64,000 nt of DNA from assembly GCA_001885315.1 (NCBI GenBank), contig MLPZ01000008.1:1-64000 (forward strand), given 5' to 3'. The notes beneath the pieces were generated by a model that saw only the letters and a list, made by a program, of their open reading frames with translations, had not been told where the DNA came from and made no database searches. Shown here piece by piece: positions 53,280 to 62,164 of the stretch. The stretch is from Treponema sp. CETP13. GTDB lineage: Bacteria; Spirochaetota; Spirochaetia; Treponematales; Treponemataceae. The translations under genes and the position numbers were made by a program. Each line of letters starts with the position of its first letter. The stretch's first letter is position 1.

Positions 53280-55019
53280 ATGGCTTATGAAGTAACAGCG
53301 ACACGCCTTCGTCCGCAAAAGTTTTCGGATTTGGTTGGTCAGGATTTTGTTGTAGCGACACTTGAAAACGCTATAAAAAGTGGAAAAGTAGCTCATGCAT
53401 ATCTGTTTTCGGGACCACGAGGTTGTGGAAAAACATCGTCAGCTCGTATCCTTGCAAAAATGTTAAACTGTGAAAAAGGTGTTGAACAAGCTCCTTGCGG
53501 TGAATGTATTGCTTGTAAAGAGATTGCAAAAGGCTCTTGTATGGACGTGATAGAAATCGATGGTGCATCAAACACGTCTGTTAATGATGTTAGACAAATA
53601 AAAGATGAGATTCTTTTTCCTCCAAATTCATGTAAATATAAAATCTACATAATAGACGAAGTGCACATGTTATCTACAAGTGCATTTAACGCTCTTTTAA
53701 AAACAATAGAAGAACCCCCTCCATACGTAATTTTTATTTTTGCAACAACAGAAATACATAAAGTTCCAGCAACTATAAAAAGTCGTTGCCAGCAATTTAA
53801 TTTTAGGCTTGGTTCCGTAGAACAAATAAAAGATTTATTAACTAAAACTGTAGTGGAAATGGGTATTAAAGCTGATGAAGAGGCTCTTTATTGGATATCT
53901 CGTGAGTCTACAGGTAGTTTTCGTGATGCATATACTTTATTAGACCAAGTTGCAGCCTTTAGTAATGGGTATATTACTTTTGATAAAATTCGTGAAAAAC
54001 TCGGAATTACTGGTGTTGAACAACTTAATAATCTTTGCGAAGTATGTATAACTGGAAATACGTCAAAAGCACTCGAATTAATTGATGAAATCCTTGAAGT
54101 GGGAGTTTCTATTGAACAATTCATTACTAATATTACAGATTATTTACGAAATTTATTACTTATTAAAAGTGGTATAACAAAAGAGGGCTTATTAGGTCAA
54201 TCGTCAAATAGATTTTCTAAACCTGTTATTGATGCCTGGTCTTGTGTGCAAATTGAACATGCTCTTTCTCTTTTTTTGCAACTTTATAGAGATGTAAGAT
54301 ATTCTCTTAATCCTCGTTATGAATTAGAGCTAAATATTTCTCGTCTTTGTTGGTTGACTGATTGGGTTTCAGCAAAAGATATGAAGAATGCAATAGCTCA
54401 GGCTAAAAATTTATTAAACGCGGGATCTGATTCTGTGACTCCTACTGTAACTCAGATGCGACCTTCTCAAATGCAACAAAATGAAAGGAATTTATCTCGC
54501 CCTTTTGTTAATAGCGGTGACTTAAATCCAGTTACCGCACAAACTCAAAAAAAAGAGCCAAATAATAAAATCCAATCAGAACAGAAGCCTTTTATTTCGG
54601 CAAAAGAAACTTCCTCTATAAAAAAAACCGAGGATGTTTTTTCTGATATCACTGTTGATTCTACTTTGAGTATACAAGAGTTGCGAGATGTTGCGATTAA
54701 AGAATATGGAAGAATACGTCCTCTTGTTGCTGCAGCTCTTATGCAGACTAGTGAATGGAGTGTCTCGGGTTCAATAATCACAACAAGTATAGAACAACCA
54801 TTTACTAAAAAGCAAATTACCGAATGGAATAAAGAAATAAATAATTTATTAAGTCACATTTGGGAAAAAAGTGTTACATTTAATGTAGAGTTGAAAAAAA
54901 CACAAAAAAAAACAGAGTACATTCCTGAAACGGTAGAGTATATATGCCAAGTGTTTAATGGGAGTGTTACTTCCGTAAATAAAACTAAGAAGTTACAAGG
55001 AGAAGATAATGAACATTAA
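53280..55019 (+). CDS. dnaX: DNA polymerase III gamma/tau subunit
   Basis: The clamp-loader ATPase of the replicase. The AAA+ domain has GPRGCGKTSSARILAK, the zinc Cys set CEKGVEQAPCGECIACKE, YIIDEVHMLSTSAFNALLKTIEEPP and the sensor region. Domain III ends near residue 370, and a low-complexity linker and a C-terminal tau part follow. Two runs of eight A in the linker (54547-54554 and 54620-54627) are each followed by a stop a few codons into the -1 frame, a possible route to a short gamma form. Its end overlaps ybaB by 11 bases. Confidence 0.96.
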   Translation: MAYEVTATRLRPQKFSDLVGQDFVVATLENAIKSGKVAHAYLFSGPRGCGKTSSARILAKMLNCEKGVEQAPCGECIACKEIAKGSCMDVIEIDGASNTSVNDVRQIKDEILFPPNSCKYKIYIIDEVHMLSTSAFNALLKTIEEPPPYVIFIFATTEIHKVPATIKSRCQQFNFRLGSVEQIKDLLTKTVVEMGIKADEEALYWISRESTGSFRDAYTLLDQVAAFSNGYITFDKIREKLGITGVEQLNNLCEVCITGNTSKALELIDEILEVGVSIEQFITNITDYLRNLLLIKSGITKEGLLGQSSNRFSKPVIDAWSCVQIEHALSLFLQLYRDVRYSLNPRYELELNISRLCWLTDWVSAKDMKNAIAQAKNLLNAGSDSVTPTVTQMRPSQMQQNERNLSRPFVNSGDLNPVTAQTQKKEPNNKIQSEQKPFISAKETSSIKKTEDVFSDITVDSTLSIQELRDVAIKEYGRIRPLVAAALMQTSEWSVSGSIITTSIEQPFTKKQITEWNKEINNLLSHIWEKSVTFNVELKKTQKKTEYIPETVEYICQVFNGSVTSVNKTKKLQGEDNEH

Positions 55020-55347
55020 TCCTTTAGAATTTATGAAAAATGCGTCTAAAATACAAGAACAAGCTAAGCACGCCCAAGAACAGTTAGATACTATATCTGC
55101 TACAGGTTCTGCTGGTGGTGGAATAGTAAAAGTTACTTTTAATGGTAAGATGGAAATGACAGACATATATATAGATCCAATTGCCGTAGATCCACGAGAT
55201 GTTCAAATGCTTCAAGATTTAATAGTTGCGGCAAGCACTGCAGCGAGAAAAAATGTACAAGATGAAATTAAAGTAAAGTTAGGCCCTATGGTAGATGGCT
55301 TAAATATACCAGGATTATCTGGCATGCTTGGAAATTTAGGATTATAG
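55009..55347 (+). CDS. ybaB: YbaB/EbfC nucleoid-associated protein
   Basis: A 112-residue DNA-binding dimer first studied in spirochaetes as EbfC. It has NPLEFMKNASKIQEQAKHAQEQL, a helix, then GIVKVTFNGKMEMTDIYIDP and a closing helix. AAGGAG lies before the ATG, within the end of dnaX. It stands between dnaX and recR, the widespread order. Confidence 0.95.
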   Translation: MNINPLEFMKNASKIQEQAKHAQEQLDTISATGSAGGGIVKVTFNGKMEMTDIYIDPIAVDPRDVQMLQDLIVAASTAARKNVQDEIKVKLGPMVDGLNIPGLSGMLGNLGL

Positions 55348-55353
55348 TCATAT

Positions 55354-55941
55354 ATGAATGCAATTGATGAATTAACAGATAGTTTTTCTCGTCTTCCGGG
55401 AATTGGTAAAAAAAGTGCTTCTCGTATAGCTTATAGTTTGCTAAAGTGCGACCAAAAATTTTTAAAACAATTTGCTTCTGAATTAATGACCTTACATGAG
55501 AGAATAACTACCTGTTCAATTTGTGGTGCATATACAGAAAGTGATCCATGCGCTATTTGTACAAGCCCGTTAAGAGATAAACATATTATTTGTGTTGTAG
55601 AACAACCACAAGATGTTCAGACAATAGAAAATTCACATGAATTTAGTGGTCTTTTTCATGTTTTAGGTGGAGCAATTGCTCCGTTGGAAGGGATAGGCCC
55701 TGACCAGCTTACAATTAATAAACTGGTCAATCGGGTACACAAAGGTGATATTACTGAATTAATAATTGCGACAAATCCTACGGTAGAAGGCGATACTACG
55801 GCCCTCTATTTACAACATATATTTGCTGACACAAAAATTAAAGTTACTAGATTAGCATCCGGACTCCCTGTTGGGGGAGATCTGGAATATGCTGATAAAC
55901 TTACTTTAGCTCGTTCTTTTCGAGGCAGAACAATATTATAA
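55354..55941 (+). CDS. recR: recombination mediator RecR
   Basis: RecR works with RecO and RecF to load RecA at gaps. The 195-residue protein has the helix-hairpin-helix LPGIGKKSASRIAYSLL, the C4 zinc finger CSICGAYTESDPCAIC, and a Toprim domain with VVEQPQDVQTIE and ATNPTVEGDTTALYL. The length is standard. It follows ybaB by six bases. Confidence 0.97.
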   Translation: MNAIDELTDSFSRLPGIGKKSASRIAYSLLKCDQKFLKQFASELMTLHERITTCSICGAYTESDPCAICTSPLRDKHIICVVEQPQDVQTIENSHEFSGLFHVLGGAIAPLEGIGPDQLTINKLVNRVHKGDITELIIATNPTVEGDTTALYLQHIFADTKIKVTRLASGLPVGGDLEYADKLTLARSFRGRTIL

Positions 55942-55958
55942 AGTATAATACTAGTAAA

Positions 55959-56822
55959 TTAGCCTTGTAATAAACTAAGAACCCCTTGTGTTGATTGATT
56001 TGCTTGAGACAGCATAGCTGTACCAGCTTGGCTAAGAATATTATTTTTAGTCATTTCAACCATTTCACTTGCCATATCTGTATCACGGATGGTACTTTCT
56101 GCAGCTGTCAAATTCTCTGCGCCATTATTAAGTCCATTTATGGTTTTAGCAAGACGGTTTTCATAAGCTCCGATATCAGCTCTTTGTTTATTGATTTTAG
56201 TAAGAGCTTCATCCAATGTCCCAATTGCACGGTTTGCGTTGTCAGGAGTATCTAAGGTCATTATTGTTTCATCTCCCACATTTCGTAATCCGAGAGCACT
56301 TGCCGTCATTGTACCAATGAATACTTGTGTTCGTTGATCCATATTTGCACCAACATGTAACCACATAGAAGCTGTAACTGAGTTTTCTCCTTCTTGGCGA
56401 GCAAATCGACCTGTTAACATATTTAGTCCATTAAACTGTGCTTGGCTAGCAATTCTATCTACTTCAGCAACAAGTTGAGATACTTCAACTTGAATTTGCA
56501 TTCGATCTTCTGCAGAATAAATACCATTTGAAGCTTGAACAGCGAGTTCACGGATACGTTGTACAATGTCACTTGTTTCTTGTATATATCCTTCAGTAGT
56601 TTGCAAAAAAGAAACACCATTTTCGGCATTTTTAGAAGCTTGATTTAAACCTCTAATCTGACTACGCATTTTCTCAGAAACTGCTAGTCCAGAAGCGTCA
56701 TCACCTGCACGATTTATTCTTTCTCCAGATGATAATTTTTCCATGTTTTTTTGGGTTGCAGAGGTCGTTACCCCTAATGTTCTGTTAGCGAACATTGCGC
56801 TCATGTTGTGATTTATAACCAT
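55959..56822 (-). CDS. flaB: core periplasmic flagellin FlaB
   Basis: FlaB proteins form the core of the spirochaete periplasmic filaments. The 287-residue protein has only the conserved D0/D1 ends of flagellin, [14 protein letters not shown] through [17 protein letters not shown] and [23 protein letters not shown], with a short middle, as in FlaB1-3. It has no signal peptide, since export is by the flagellar system. AAGGAG precedes the ATG and a sigma-28-type promoter lies about 55 bases upstream. Other FlaB copies must lie outside the window. Confidence 0.96.
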   Translation of the reverse strand: MVINHNMSAMFANRTLGVTTSATQKNMEKLSSGERINRAGDDASGLAVSEKMRSQIRGLNQASKNAENGVSFLQTTEGYIQETSDIVQRIRELAVQASNGIYSAEDRMQIQVEVSQLVAEVDRIASQAQFNGLNMLTGRFARQEGENSVTASMWLHVGANMDQRTQVFIGTMTASALGLRNVGDETIMTLDTPDNANRAIGTLDEALTKINKQRADIGAYENRLAKTINGLNNGAENLTAAESTIRDTDMASEMVEMTKNNILSQAGTAMLSQANQSTQGVLSLLQG

Positions 56823-56877
56823 AGCTAATCTCCTTGGGTTTATTAATACATTGACTGTTTTTTTAACCGATACTTTA

Positions 56878-56904
56878 TTTTCGGGTTTAAAAATAAAGAC
56901 TTAA
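56878..56904 (-). promoter_or_regulatory. sigma-28-type promoter of flaB
   Basis: On the minus strand TTAAGTCT and CCCGAAAA are separated by 11 bases, each matching six of eight positions of TAAAGTTT-N11-GCCGATAA. Confidence 0.5.
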
Positions 56905-56993
56905 GCTCTTTTTAAAAAAAATCAAGGAAATGTATATAGTCTTTAGCTATGGTGATAGTTGAAAATTAATTTACATTGTATAGAAAGGTTTAC

Positions 56994-57404
56994 TTAATTT
57001 TTAATTCCGCATTTAATGCAACCTGTTATGTGCAAATGATTTTTCTTATTTTCATGATTAAATAAATATGCGTCTAGGTGATCATTTTTGCCAAGTTCTT
57101 TATGACAAACAGGACACGTACGTTTGATTCCTTGTTCTGGCGTTGGATAGCAGTGGGGGCATCCATGTATAATGCATACCTGTTCTTTTTTATTATTACT
57201 CTTGTAAAGAGTAGTAAATATTGTTTCAGATCCATATAAAATCGAATTACAAATGGGACAAGGGACTTTTTTTGCTTTTGGTTTAAAAGTTTGTTTTTTA
57301 GCTTTTTCGTTAACAAAGAATTTTATAAAATAGCGAAACGCAAAATAGAATAAAAATAGAAAAACAAGAACTAATCCAATTAAAAATAAATTTGTTATAT
57401 GCAT
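56994..57404 (-). CDS. membrane-anchored zinc-ribbon protein
   Basis: A 136-residue protein with one N-terminal membrane segment (about 5-28) and a basic stretch. Four Cys pairs follow: CPICNSIL, CIIHGCPHCY, CPVCHKEL and CIKCGIKN. They would form two zinc ribbons on the cytoplasmic side. It is like a conserved treponemal protein of unknown function; I cannot name it. It lies between flaB and the rsmI-flgM pair. Confidence 0.65.
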   Translation of the reverse strand: MHITNLFLIGLVLVFLFLFYFAFRYFIKFFVNEKAKKQTFKPKAKKVPCPICNSILYGSETIFTTLYKSNNKKEQVCIIHGCPHCYPTPEQGIKRTCPVCHKELGKNDHLDAYLFNHENKKNHLHITGCIKCGIKN

Positions 57405-57496
57405 AATACTAATATAAACTTTTTTGTTAGAAAATCATATTCTTCTGCAATTTCTTTGAAACGAATGATATAAGAAAATACATGGCATAAGTATAG

Positions 57497-57525
57497 TTGC
57501 AGAAAAACTAAACAACATGTATACT
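57497..57525 (+). promoter_or_regulatory. promoter of rsmI, leaderless type
   Basis: TTGCAG and TATACT are separated by 17 bases, and the -10 box ends exactly six bases before the GTG start. Confidence 0.6.
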
Positions 57526-57531
57526 TAAATA

Positions 57532-58212
57532 GTGTCAAAATTATATATTGTAGGTACACCGATTGGTAATCTTGGTGATATAACTTATAGAGCTATAGAA
57601 ACTTTTAAATCGGTAGATCTCATTGCTGCGGAAGATACTCGTCATACATTACGATTATTGACACATTTTGAGATACGTAAGCCATTAGTGTCTTGTCGAT
57701 CTCAGAATGAAAGTATAGTAGCCCTTAGAATAATTAAAGAGATGGATGCTGGAAAAAATGTAGCTTTTGCTAGTGATGCAGGCACTCCAGGGGTTAGTGA
57801 TCCGGGGGCTGTTTTAGTTCAAATGGTTCGAGAAGCAGGACATGAAGTAATACCTATTCCGGGAGCTTCGGCTTTTGCTACTTTGGTAAGTGTTGCAGGT
57901 CCTGGCGGAAAACTTGTTTGTTTTGCTGGGTTTTTATCACCCAAAAAAGGTAGACGACGTTCAAGTTTACGTGAATTAATGCAAATGGAAGGAGCAATAG
58001 TTTTATATGAATCTCCTTTTAGAATTGTTAAGCTTTTAATAGATATTGCCGATATAGACAAAGAGCGTCGTGTGGTAGTTGGTAGAGAATTGACAAAAAT
58101 ACATGAAGAAATTGTTGAAGGAACTGCAGAACACGTACGCGATATTTTTTTAGAAAGACAGAAAATACTTGGAGAGTTTGCAATTTTTATTTCTGCAAAT
58201 AAAAACGCTTAA
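57532..58212 (+). CDS. rsmI: 16S rRNA (cytidine-1402) 2'-O-methyltransferase
   Basis: RsmI methylates the ribose of C1402 in the decoding centre. The 226-residue protein is a SAM-dependent tetrapyrrole-methylase-fold enzyme with LYIVGTPIGNLGDIT, AAEDTRHTLRLLTHF, ASDAGTPGVSDPGA, PIPGASAFATLVSVAG and GFLSPKKGRR. The homology begins directly at the GTG at 57532, which has no Shine-Dalgarno sequence but a well-placed promoter whose RNA start is the GTG itself. Confidence 0.94.
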   Translation: MSKLYIVGTPIGNLGDITYRAIETFKSVDLIAAEDTRHTLRLLTHFEIRKPLVSCRSQNESIVALRIIKEMDAGKNVAFASDAGTPGVSDPGAVLVQMVREAGHEVIPIPGASAFATLVSVAGPGGKLVCFAGFLSPKKGRRRSSLRELMQMEGAIVLYESPFRIVKLLIDIADIDKERRVVVGRELTKIHEEIVEGTAEHVRDIFLERQKILGEFAIFISANKNA

Positions 58213-58235
58213 CTTATTTGGAAACTATCCGATAA
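58209..58235 (+). promoter_or_regulatory. sigma-28-type promoter of flgM
   Basis: TTAACTTA and TCCGATAA are separated by 11 bases; the second element matches the sigma-28 consensus GCCGATAA at seven of eight positions. It lies 22 bases before the flgM ATG. Confidence 0.6.
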
Positions 58236-58257
58236 TATTATAGAGGCAGGTTAAGAT

Positions 58258-58545
58258 ATGGTTATTGAAAAGCTTGGAGGAATTGATCCTCTAAAAAACA
58301 TTCAGAATGCTAAAAAAATAAGTGATACTAAAGAACTGTCATCAGCACCTGATAGCATAGCTATTTCGAAAGAAGCGAAAGAGATGTCTGAATTGTATTT
58401 TATGAATGAAGTTGCAGCTGGAACTCCTGATGTTCGTGCTGATCGTATAGCAGATGTAAAAGCAAAGATACAAGATCCAGATTATTTAAATTCTAAGACA
58501 ATAGCATCAACAGCTAGTAAAATTATGGAAAGTTTTGGAATCTAA
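58258..58545 (+). CDS. flgM: anti-sigma-28 factor FlgM
   Basis: FlgM holds the flagellar sigma factor inactive until the hook-basal body is complete. The 95-residue protein has DSIAISKEAKEM in the middle. The C-terminal sigma-binding helices follow: VRADRIADVKAKIQDPDYLNSKT and IASTASKIMESF (shown in part). GAGGCAGG precedes the ATG. A sigma-28-type promoter just upstream suggests feedback control. A strong terminator follows. Confidence 0.85.
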   Translation: MVIEKLGGIDPLKNIQNAKKISDTKELSSAPDSIAISKEAKEMSELYFMNEVAAGTPDVRADRIADVKAKIQDPDYLNSKTIASTASKIMESFGI

Positions 58546-58569
58546 ATTTTATTAAAATGATTTAAAGAA

Positions 58570-58600
58570 GGCGGGAACGAATTGTTTCCGCCATTTTTAT
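58570..58600 (+). terminator. rho-independent terminator after flgM
   Basis: GGCGGGAAC pairs with GTTTCCGCC around a five-base loop, followed by ATTTTTATTT. Confidence 0.9.
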
Positions 58601-58614
58601 TTAAGGATATATAT

Positions 58615-59763
58615 ATGGCAGATTTTAATTTTAAGATATCACCAAATATTATTTTGGGGTCATATTCTTCAAGTAGAATTGGGCAATTTGTTCATGAATG
58701 GGGAACGAGATTTATGCTTGTCATCGATCCTGTTTTAAATGAATCAAAAGTTGGTGAAAAAATAGGTAAATCATTAACAAATAGAAATATTGAATATTTT
58801 ATATTTGATGAAATTCCTTCAGCCCCAGATACTGAAATAATTACTCGTGCTTTAAAATTAGCAAAGGAATCTCATGTCCATGGAGTTTTAGCGGTTGGAG
58901 GTATGAAAGCTGCTACTGTAGGACGAGCGGTTTGTGCATTATACAATGAAAACCATGATATATATGATTTTGTAGATGGAGCACAACCCACAACAGCATC
59001 ATTGCCATATATTTGTATGCCATCAACAATTAGAGATCCATATTTATTTATAGATAGAAACCCTGTCGTTGATGCACGATCTAGACAGGTAAAATTATTA
59101 AAACTTCAATCAGGTTTATGTAAACTGGCTGTATTCGATCCAAATTTGCTTGTTTCTCTTACAGAAAATCAAATGGCGTCGATGTCAATAGAAACTTTGT
59201 GTATAGCCTGTGAGTGTTATATCTCTCAAAAAGCCAATTTTTTCTCGGATACTATTGTAGAAAAGGCTGTAGAAATGCTTGCAGATGGATTAGACGGAAC
59301 ATCGACAATATCAAATACGATTTCTAGAGATCAATTATTAATGCAAGGTGGTTGCATGGCTTCACTTGCAGCTGGATGTAGTTCGATTGGAGTTGCTTCT
59401 TTAATTGGAAGTGCTGTTCACGCGCGATATAAAATATCTCGATCATTAACAACTACAATTTTATTTCCCTATATGTTAGAAGAGGCTGCCAAGTATAAAA
59501 CTGATAAGTTAGCTCGGCTGGCACGCATAATGAAAGTTTCTTCTGGTTCTTCAAATGATAATACTGCAGTAGTAAATTTTGCAGAAAATATACGTAATCG
59601 AATAGCCCTTGCTAATTTACCAGCAAGGTTAAAAGATTTATCGCTTTCTATAGATGATTTTGCACTAGCTTCTGAAGATGCTGCAAATCTTGAATTTACA
59701 AATTTTATGCCAAGATCTATGAACGCGGATGATTTTTTTGACATAATAAAACAGGCTTATTAA
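58615..59763 (+). CDS. iron-alcohol-dehydrogenase-fold protein lacking metal ligands
   Basis: A 382-residue protein with the layout of group III (iron) alcohol dehydrogenases and dehydroquinate synthase relatives. The N-terminal domain contains GVLAVGGMKAATVGRAV in place of the GGGS motif, then YICMPSTIRDPY, and an all-helical C-terminal half follows. The four metal ligands (Asp and three His) of the active enzymes align with Glu, Ser, Ser and Arg, as judged from ETLCIACECYIS and IGSAVHARYKISRSLTTTILFP. It is therefore probably not a metal-dependent dehydrogenase. AAGGA precedes the ATG. Confidence 0.75.
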   Translation: MADFNFKISPNIILGSYSSSRIGQFVHEWGTRFMLVIDPVLNESKVGEKIGKSLTNRNIEYFIFDEIPSAPDTEIITRALKLAKESHVHGVLAVGGMKAATVGRAVCALYNENHDIYDFVDGAQPTTASLPYICMPSTIRDPYLFIDRNPVVDARSRQVKLLKLQSGLCKLAVFDPNLLVSLTENQMASMSIETLCIACECYISQKANFFSDTIVEKAVEMLADGLDGTSTISNTISRDQLLMQGGCMASLAAGCSSIGVASLIGSAVHARYKISRSLTTTILFPYMLEEAAKYKTDKLARLARIMKVSSGSSNDNTAVVNFAENIRNRIALANLPARLKDLSLSIDDFALASEDAANLEFTNFMPRSMNADDFFDIIKQAY

Positions 59764-59765
59764 TT

Positions 59766-60569
59766 GTGATTGAACCAGGTAAACTCTTTCAATTAAAAGG
59801 CGGGCAACGTAGAAGAAAGCTAGCTCTGACTTTTGGTGCCTTAGAACGTGATATTGCTGGTATAGCTGAAAAAGGGAATGAATATAATTTTTCCTCTATA
59901 GCTCGTCCGGATTATACAAAAGCATTGATAAAAATTGTTTTAAAAGATTCAAAATTACCATTAGATGCAAAAGTAGAACTTCAAAAATTAATAGATACGG
60001 ATCCCTTTGATGAACGTCGTGCGTGTAATTATGCTCGAAATCAGTTATTACAAATAATAGGTACTTTCCCTGCTGAATGGGATTTAGTTATTGCTCCTCA
60101 TAACACAGCTTCTACAGTAACAGAAAGAACTTTTTATCCAGGAGTTATGGTCTATGCTGAAGATATTCGCTCTCCATTTAATTTAGGTTCAATTTTTCGT
60201 ACGGCTGAAGCAATGGGCGCCGAAAAGGTTTTTCTTTCTCCTTTTTGCACAGATCCTAATCATCCTCGTGCTATTCGTTCTGGGATGGGATGTATAGAAA
60301 ATATTCCATGGGAAAGGTGTGCGTTGAATGAATTACCAAAAGATATACCCATATTTGTCTTAGAAACAGGGGGAACTCCAATTAACGAATTTAAATTCCC
60401 AAAAAAAGGAATTGTAATTATTGGATCGGAAGAATTAGGAGTGAGCCCAGAAGCCTTAAATTTTGCTAGTGGTTGTGTTTCAATTCCTATGAAAGGTATG
60501 AAAGCCTCATTAAATGTAGGGGTTGCATTTGGAATAGTCATGCAATCGTGGATTACACACCTAAAATAA
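59766..60569 (+). CDS. TrmH/SpoU-family RNA 2'-O-methyltransferase
   Basis: A SPOUT-fold methyltransferase of 267 residues. The N-terminal 120 residues are not familiar. The C-terminal domain has the three SpoU motifs: EDIRSPFNLGSIFRTAEAMG, IVIIGSEELGVSPEAL and SIPMKGMKASLNVGVAFGIV. The target, tRNA or rRNA, cannot be told. It begins with GTG two bases after the previous stop, so it is translated from the same message as the ADH-fold protein. Confidence 0.88.
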   Translation: MIEPGKLFQLKGGQRRRKLALTFGALERDIAGIAEKGNEYNFSSIARPDYTKALIKIVLKDSKLPLDAKVELQKLIDTDPFDERRACNYARNQLLQIIGTFPAEWDLVIAPHNTASTVTERTFYPGVMVYAEDIRSPFNLGSIFRTAEAMGAEKVFLSPFCTDPNHPRAIRSGMGCIENIPWERCALNELPKDIPIFVLETGGTPINEFKFPKKGIVIIGSEELGVSPEALNFASGCVSIPMKGMKASLNVGVAFGIVMQSWITHLK

Positions 60570-60589
60570 AATTTGATATTATAAATATA

Positions 60590-62077
60590 TTATTTTACAC
60601 TTTGTTTATATGCTTTATCTAATTTTAAAGAAAGAGCATCTAATTGAAGCTTATTTGTAATATTTATTAAACGAAGCATTGTTATGTCAAATTGATAAAA
60701 TTCTACAAGACCTTCCTGATAATGCCAAATTAAATTTGAAAGATATATTATTCCCACCAATTTTTTGTATTCGTTTGGAGCTTCTTTCGGTTCGTGGTGA
60801 TAACGTATTGATGCAATAATGCTTGGTGGAAAGTTCCATTTTTTAGCTATTTCTGCTCCAATTTGTGCATGATTAACACCTGAAGCTAATTTTTCAAATA
60901 ACTCAGTAGACAATGCCTTATCTTTGCAACATTTCTTAAAATTATCTAGTAATGCAGGATGTGCAGATTCAAAAATAACACGTCCTATATCATGTAAAAG
61001 CCCACAAACATAAGAATCATCAATTATTTTATGTTCAGAAGGGAAGAAATTTCTAGCAATATTATATGAATAAAAAGCAACTTGTGAAGAGTGATCCCAA
61101 AGGACTTTTTGTTCTTTTGTTGAAGAACCTAAACTTTTCATTGCTCCAACAGAAAGTAACATGTTTTGTAATCCACGAATCCCAACAAGTTTTACTGCAG
61201 AATAAATGCTAGTGCAAGGATTTGCTAGAGAGAATGCTGCCGAATTTGTAATTTTTAATAAATCGCTTGTAAGTGATACATCTCTACTTACGTATGTTGC
61301 AATCTCTGAAAATTTTGATTTTGGATTATTAAGTAAATTTATAATATGTAAAATATTATCGGGAAAGTGGGGTAATTGGTCTATCAAAACAACTAGTTCT
61401 CTTGAAATTTCTGAGATAGTTTCTTGTTTTTGTTTATTTAGAGGCAATATTATTCGTGAAATAGTTTCTCCATTTTCAGAAAGAATAGTGTAGTTATCAT
61501 CGGAAACGCCAATTTTTTTGAGCATTAAAACCATAATAATTATGCCAAGTCCAGCTCCCTCTGTATCGTCAAGAATTTGCGAAAAAGCATCATCCACTGA
61601 ATCATATTTTCTAGAACGGGCGATTTTATCATGGATTCGCATAAACTCAAATTTTGTAAGAGCTGCATTATTTCTAATTTCTATTTTAATTTTGCCATTT
61701 TTTACTTGTAAAATTGTTTTTATATAATAGCCAGCTTGTTTTTGTAAAGAAAGCCAGTATTGAATATTATTTAAAGTGTCTTTTTTAAAGGTTTTCATTC
61801 CTTGTTCATAATTGTCGGGATTATTTATATCTAAACATTTTTCACGAAAATAAACTCTTTTTGTATTTGCTTTTTTTGCATTTGTAACAAGTTCGTTCAT
61901 ACAGTATATAAGGTATTCTGCCATAAATTCTTCGTCTATTTCTTTTAAAAAAGAGCGCAAAATCTCTGCCATATAAATTTCCATTTCATGGGGAAAAGTA
62001 TAAGTTGTAATAGAAAGAGGAATTCCAGTTTGAATAGCCTGTTTTAATTTAGAATGATCTAAAGCATTAGTAACCAT
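60590..62077 (-). CDS. GHKL ATPase-like and HDOD domain fusion protein
   Basis: A 495-residue signalling protein. The N-terminal half (about 40-215) resembles a histidine-kinase-type ATPase: YCMNELVTNAKKANTKR as N-box and TEGAGLGIIIMVLMLKKIG as G-box. No phosphoacceptor His domain is seen. The C-terminal half (about 235-440) is an HDOD domain with LPHFPDNILHIINLL, DVSLTSDLLKITNSAAFS, YVCGLLHDIGRVIF with an intact HD pair, and IRYHHEP. HDOD proteins often take part in motility and c-di-GMP or stress signalling. The gene stands alone. Confidence 0.8.
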   Translation of the reverse strand: MVTNALDHSKLKQAIQTGIPLSITTYTFPHEMEIYMAEILRSFLKEIDEEFMAEYLIYCMNELVTNAKKANTKRVYFREKCLDINNPDNYEQGMKTFKKDTLNNIQYWLSLQKQAGYYIKTILQVKNGKIKIEIRNNAALTKFEFMRIHDKIARSRKYDSVDDAFSQILDDTEGAGLGIIIMVLMLKKIGVSDDNYTILSENGETISRIILPLNKQKQETISEISRELVVLIDQLPHFPDNILHIINLLNNPKSKFSEIATYVSRDVSLTSDLLKITNSAAFSLANPCTSIYSAVKLVGIRGLQNMLLSVGAMKSLGSSTKEQKVLWDHSSQVAFYSYNIARNFFPSEHKIIDDSYVCGLLHDIGRVIFESAHPALLDNFKKCCKDKALSTELFEKLASGVNHAQIGAEIAKKWNFPPSIIASIRYHHEPKEAPNEYKKLVGIIYLSNLIWHYQEGLVEFYQFDITMLRLINITNKLQLDALSLKLDKAYKQSVK

Positions 62078-62127
62078 AAAAGTAGTATAACATAATTTAA
62101 TAAAAAAAAAATAAATCAGGACTTCTG

Positions 62128-62156
62128 TTGTTAAATTTTCATAATTATTTTATCAT
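62128..62156 (+). promoter_or_regulatory. promoter of the gene at 62165, leaderless type
   Basis: TTGTTA and TATCAT are separated by 17 bases, and the -10 box ends eight bases before the ATG. No Shine-Dalgarno sequence. Confidence 0.45.
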
Positions 62157-62164
62157 ACTACAAT

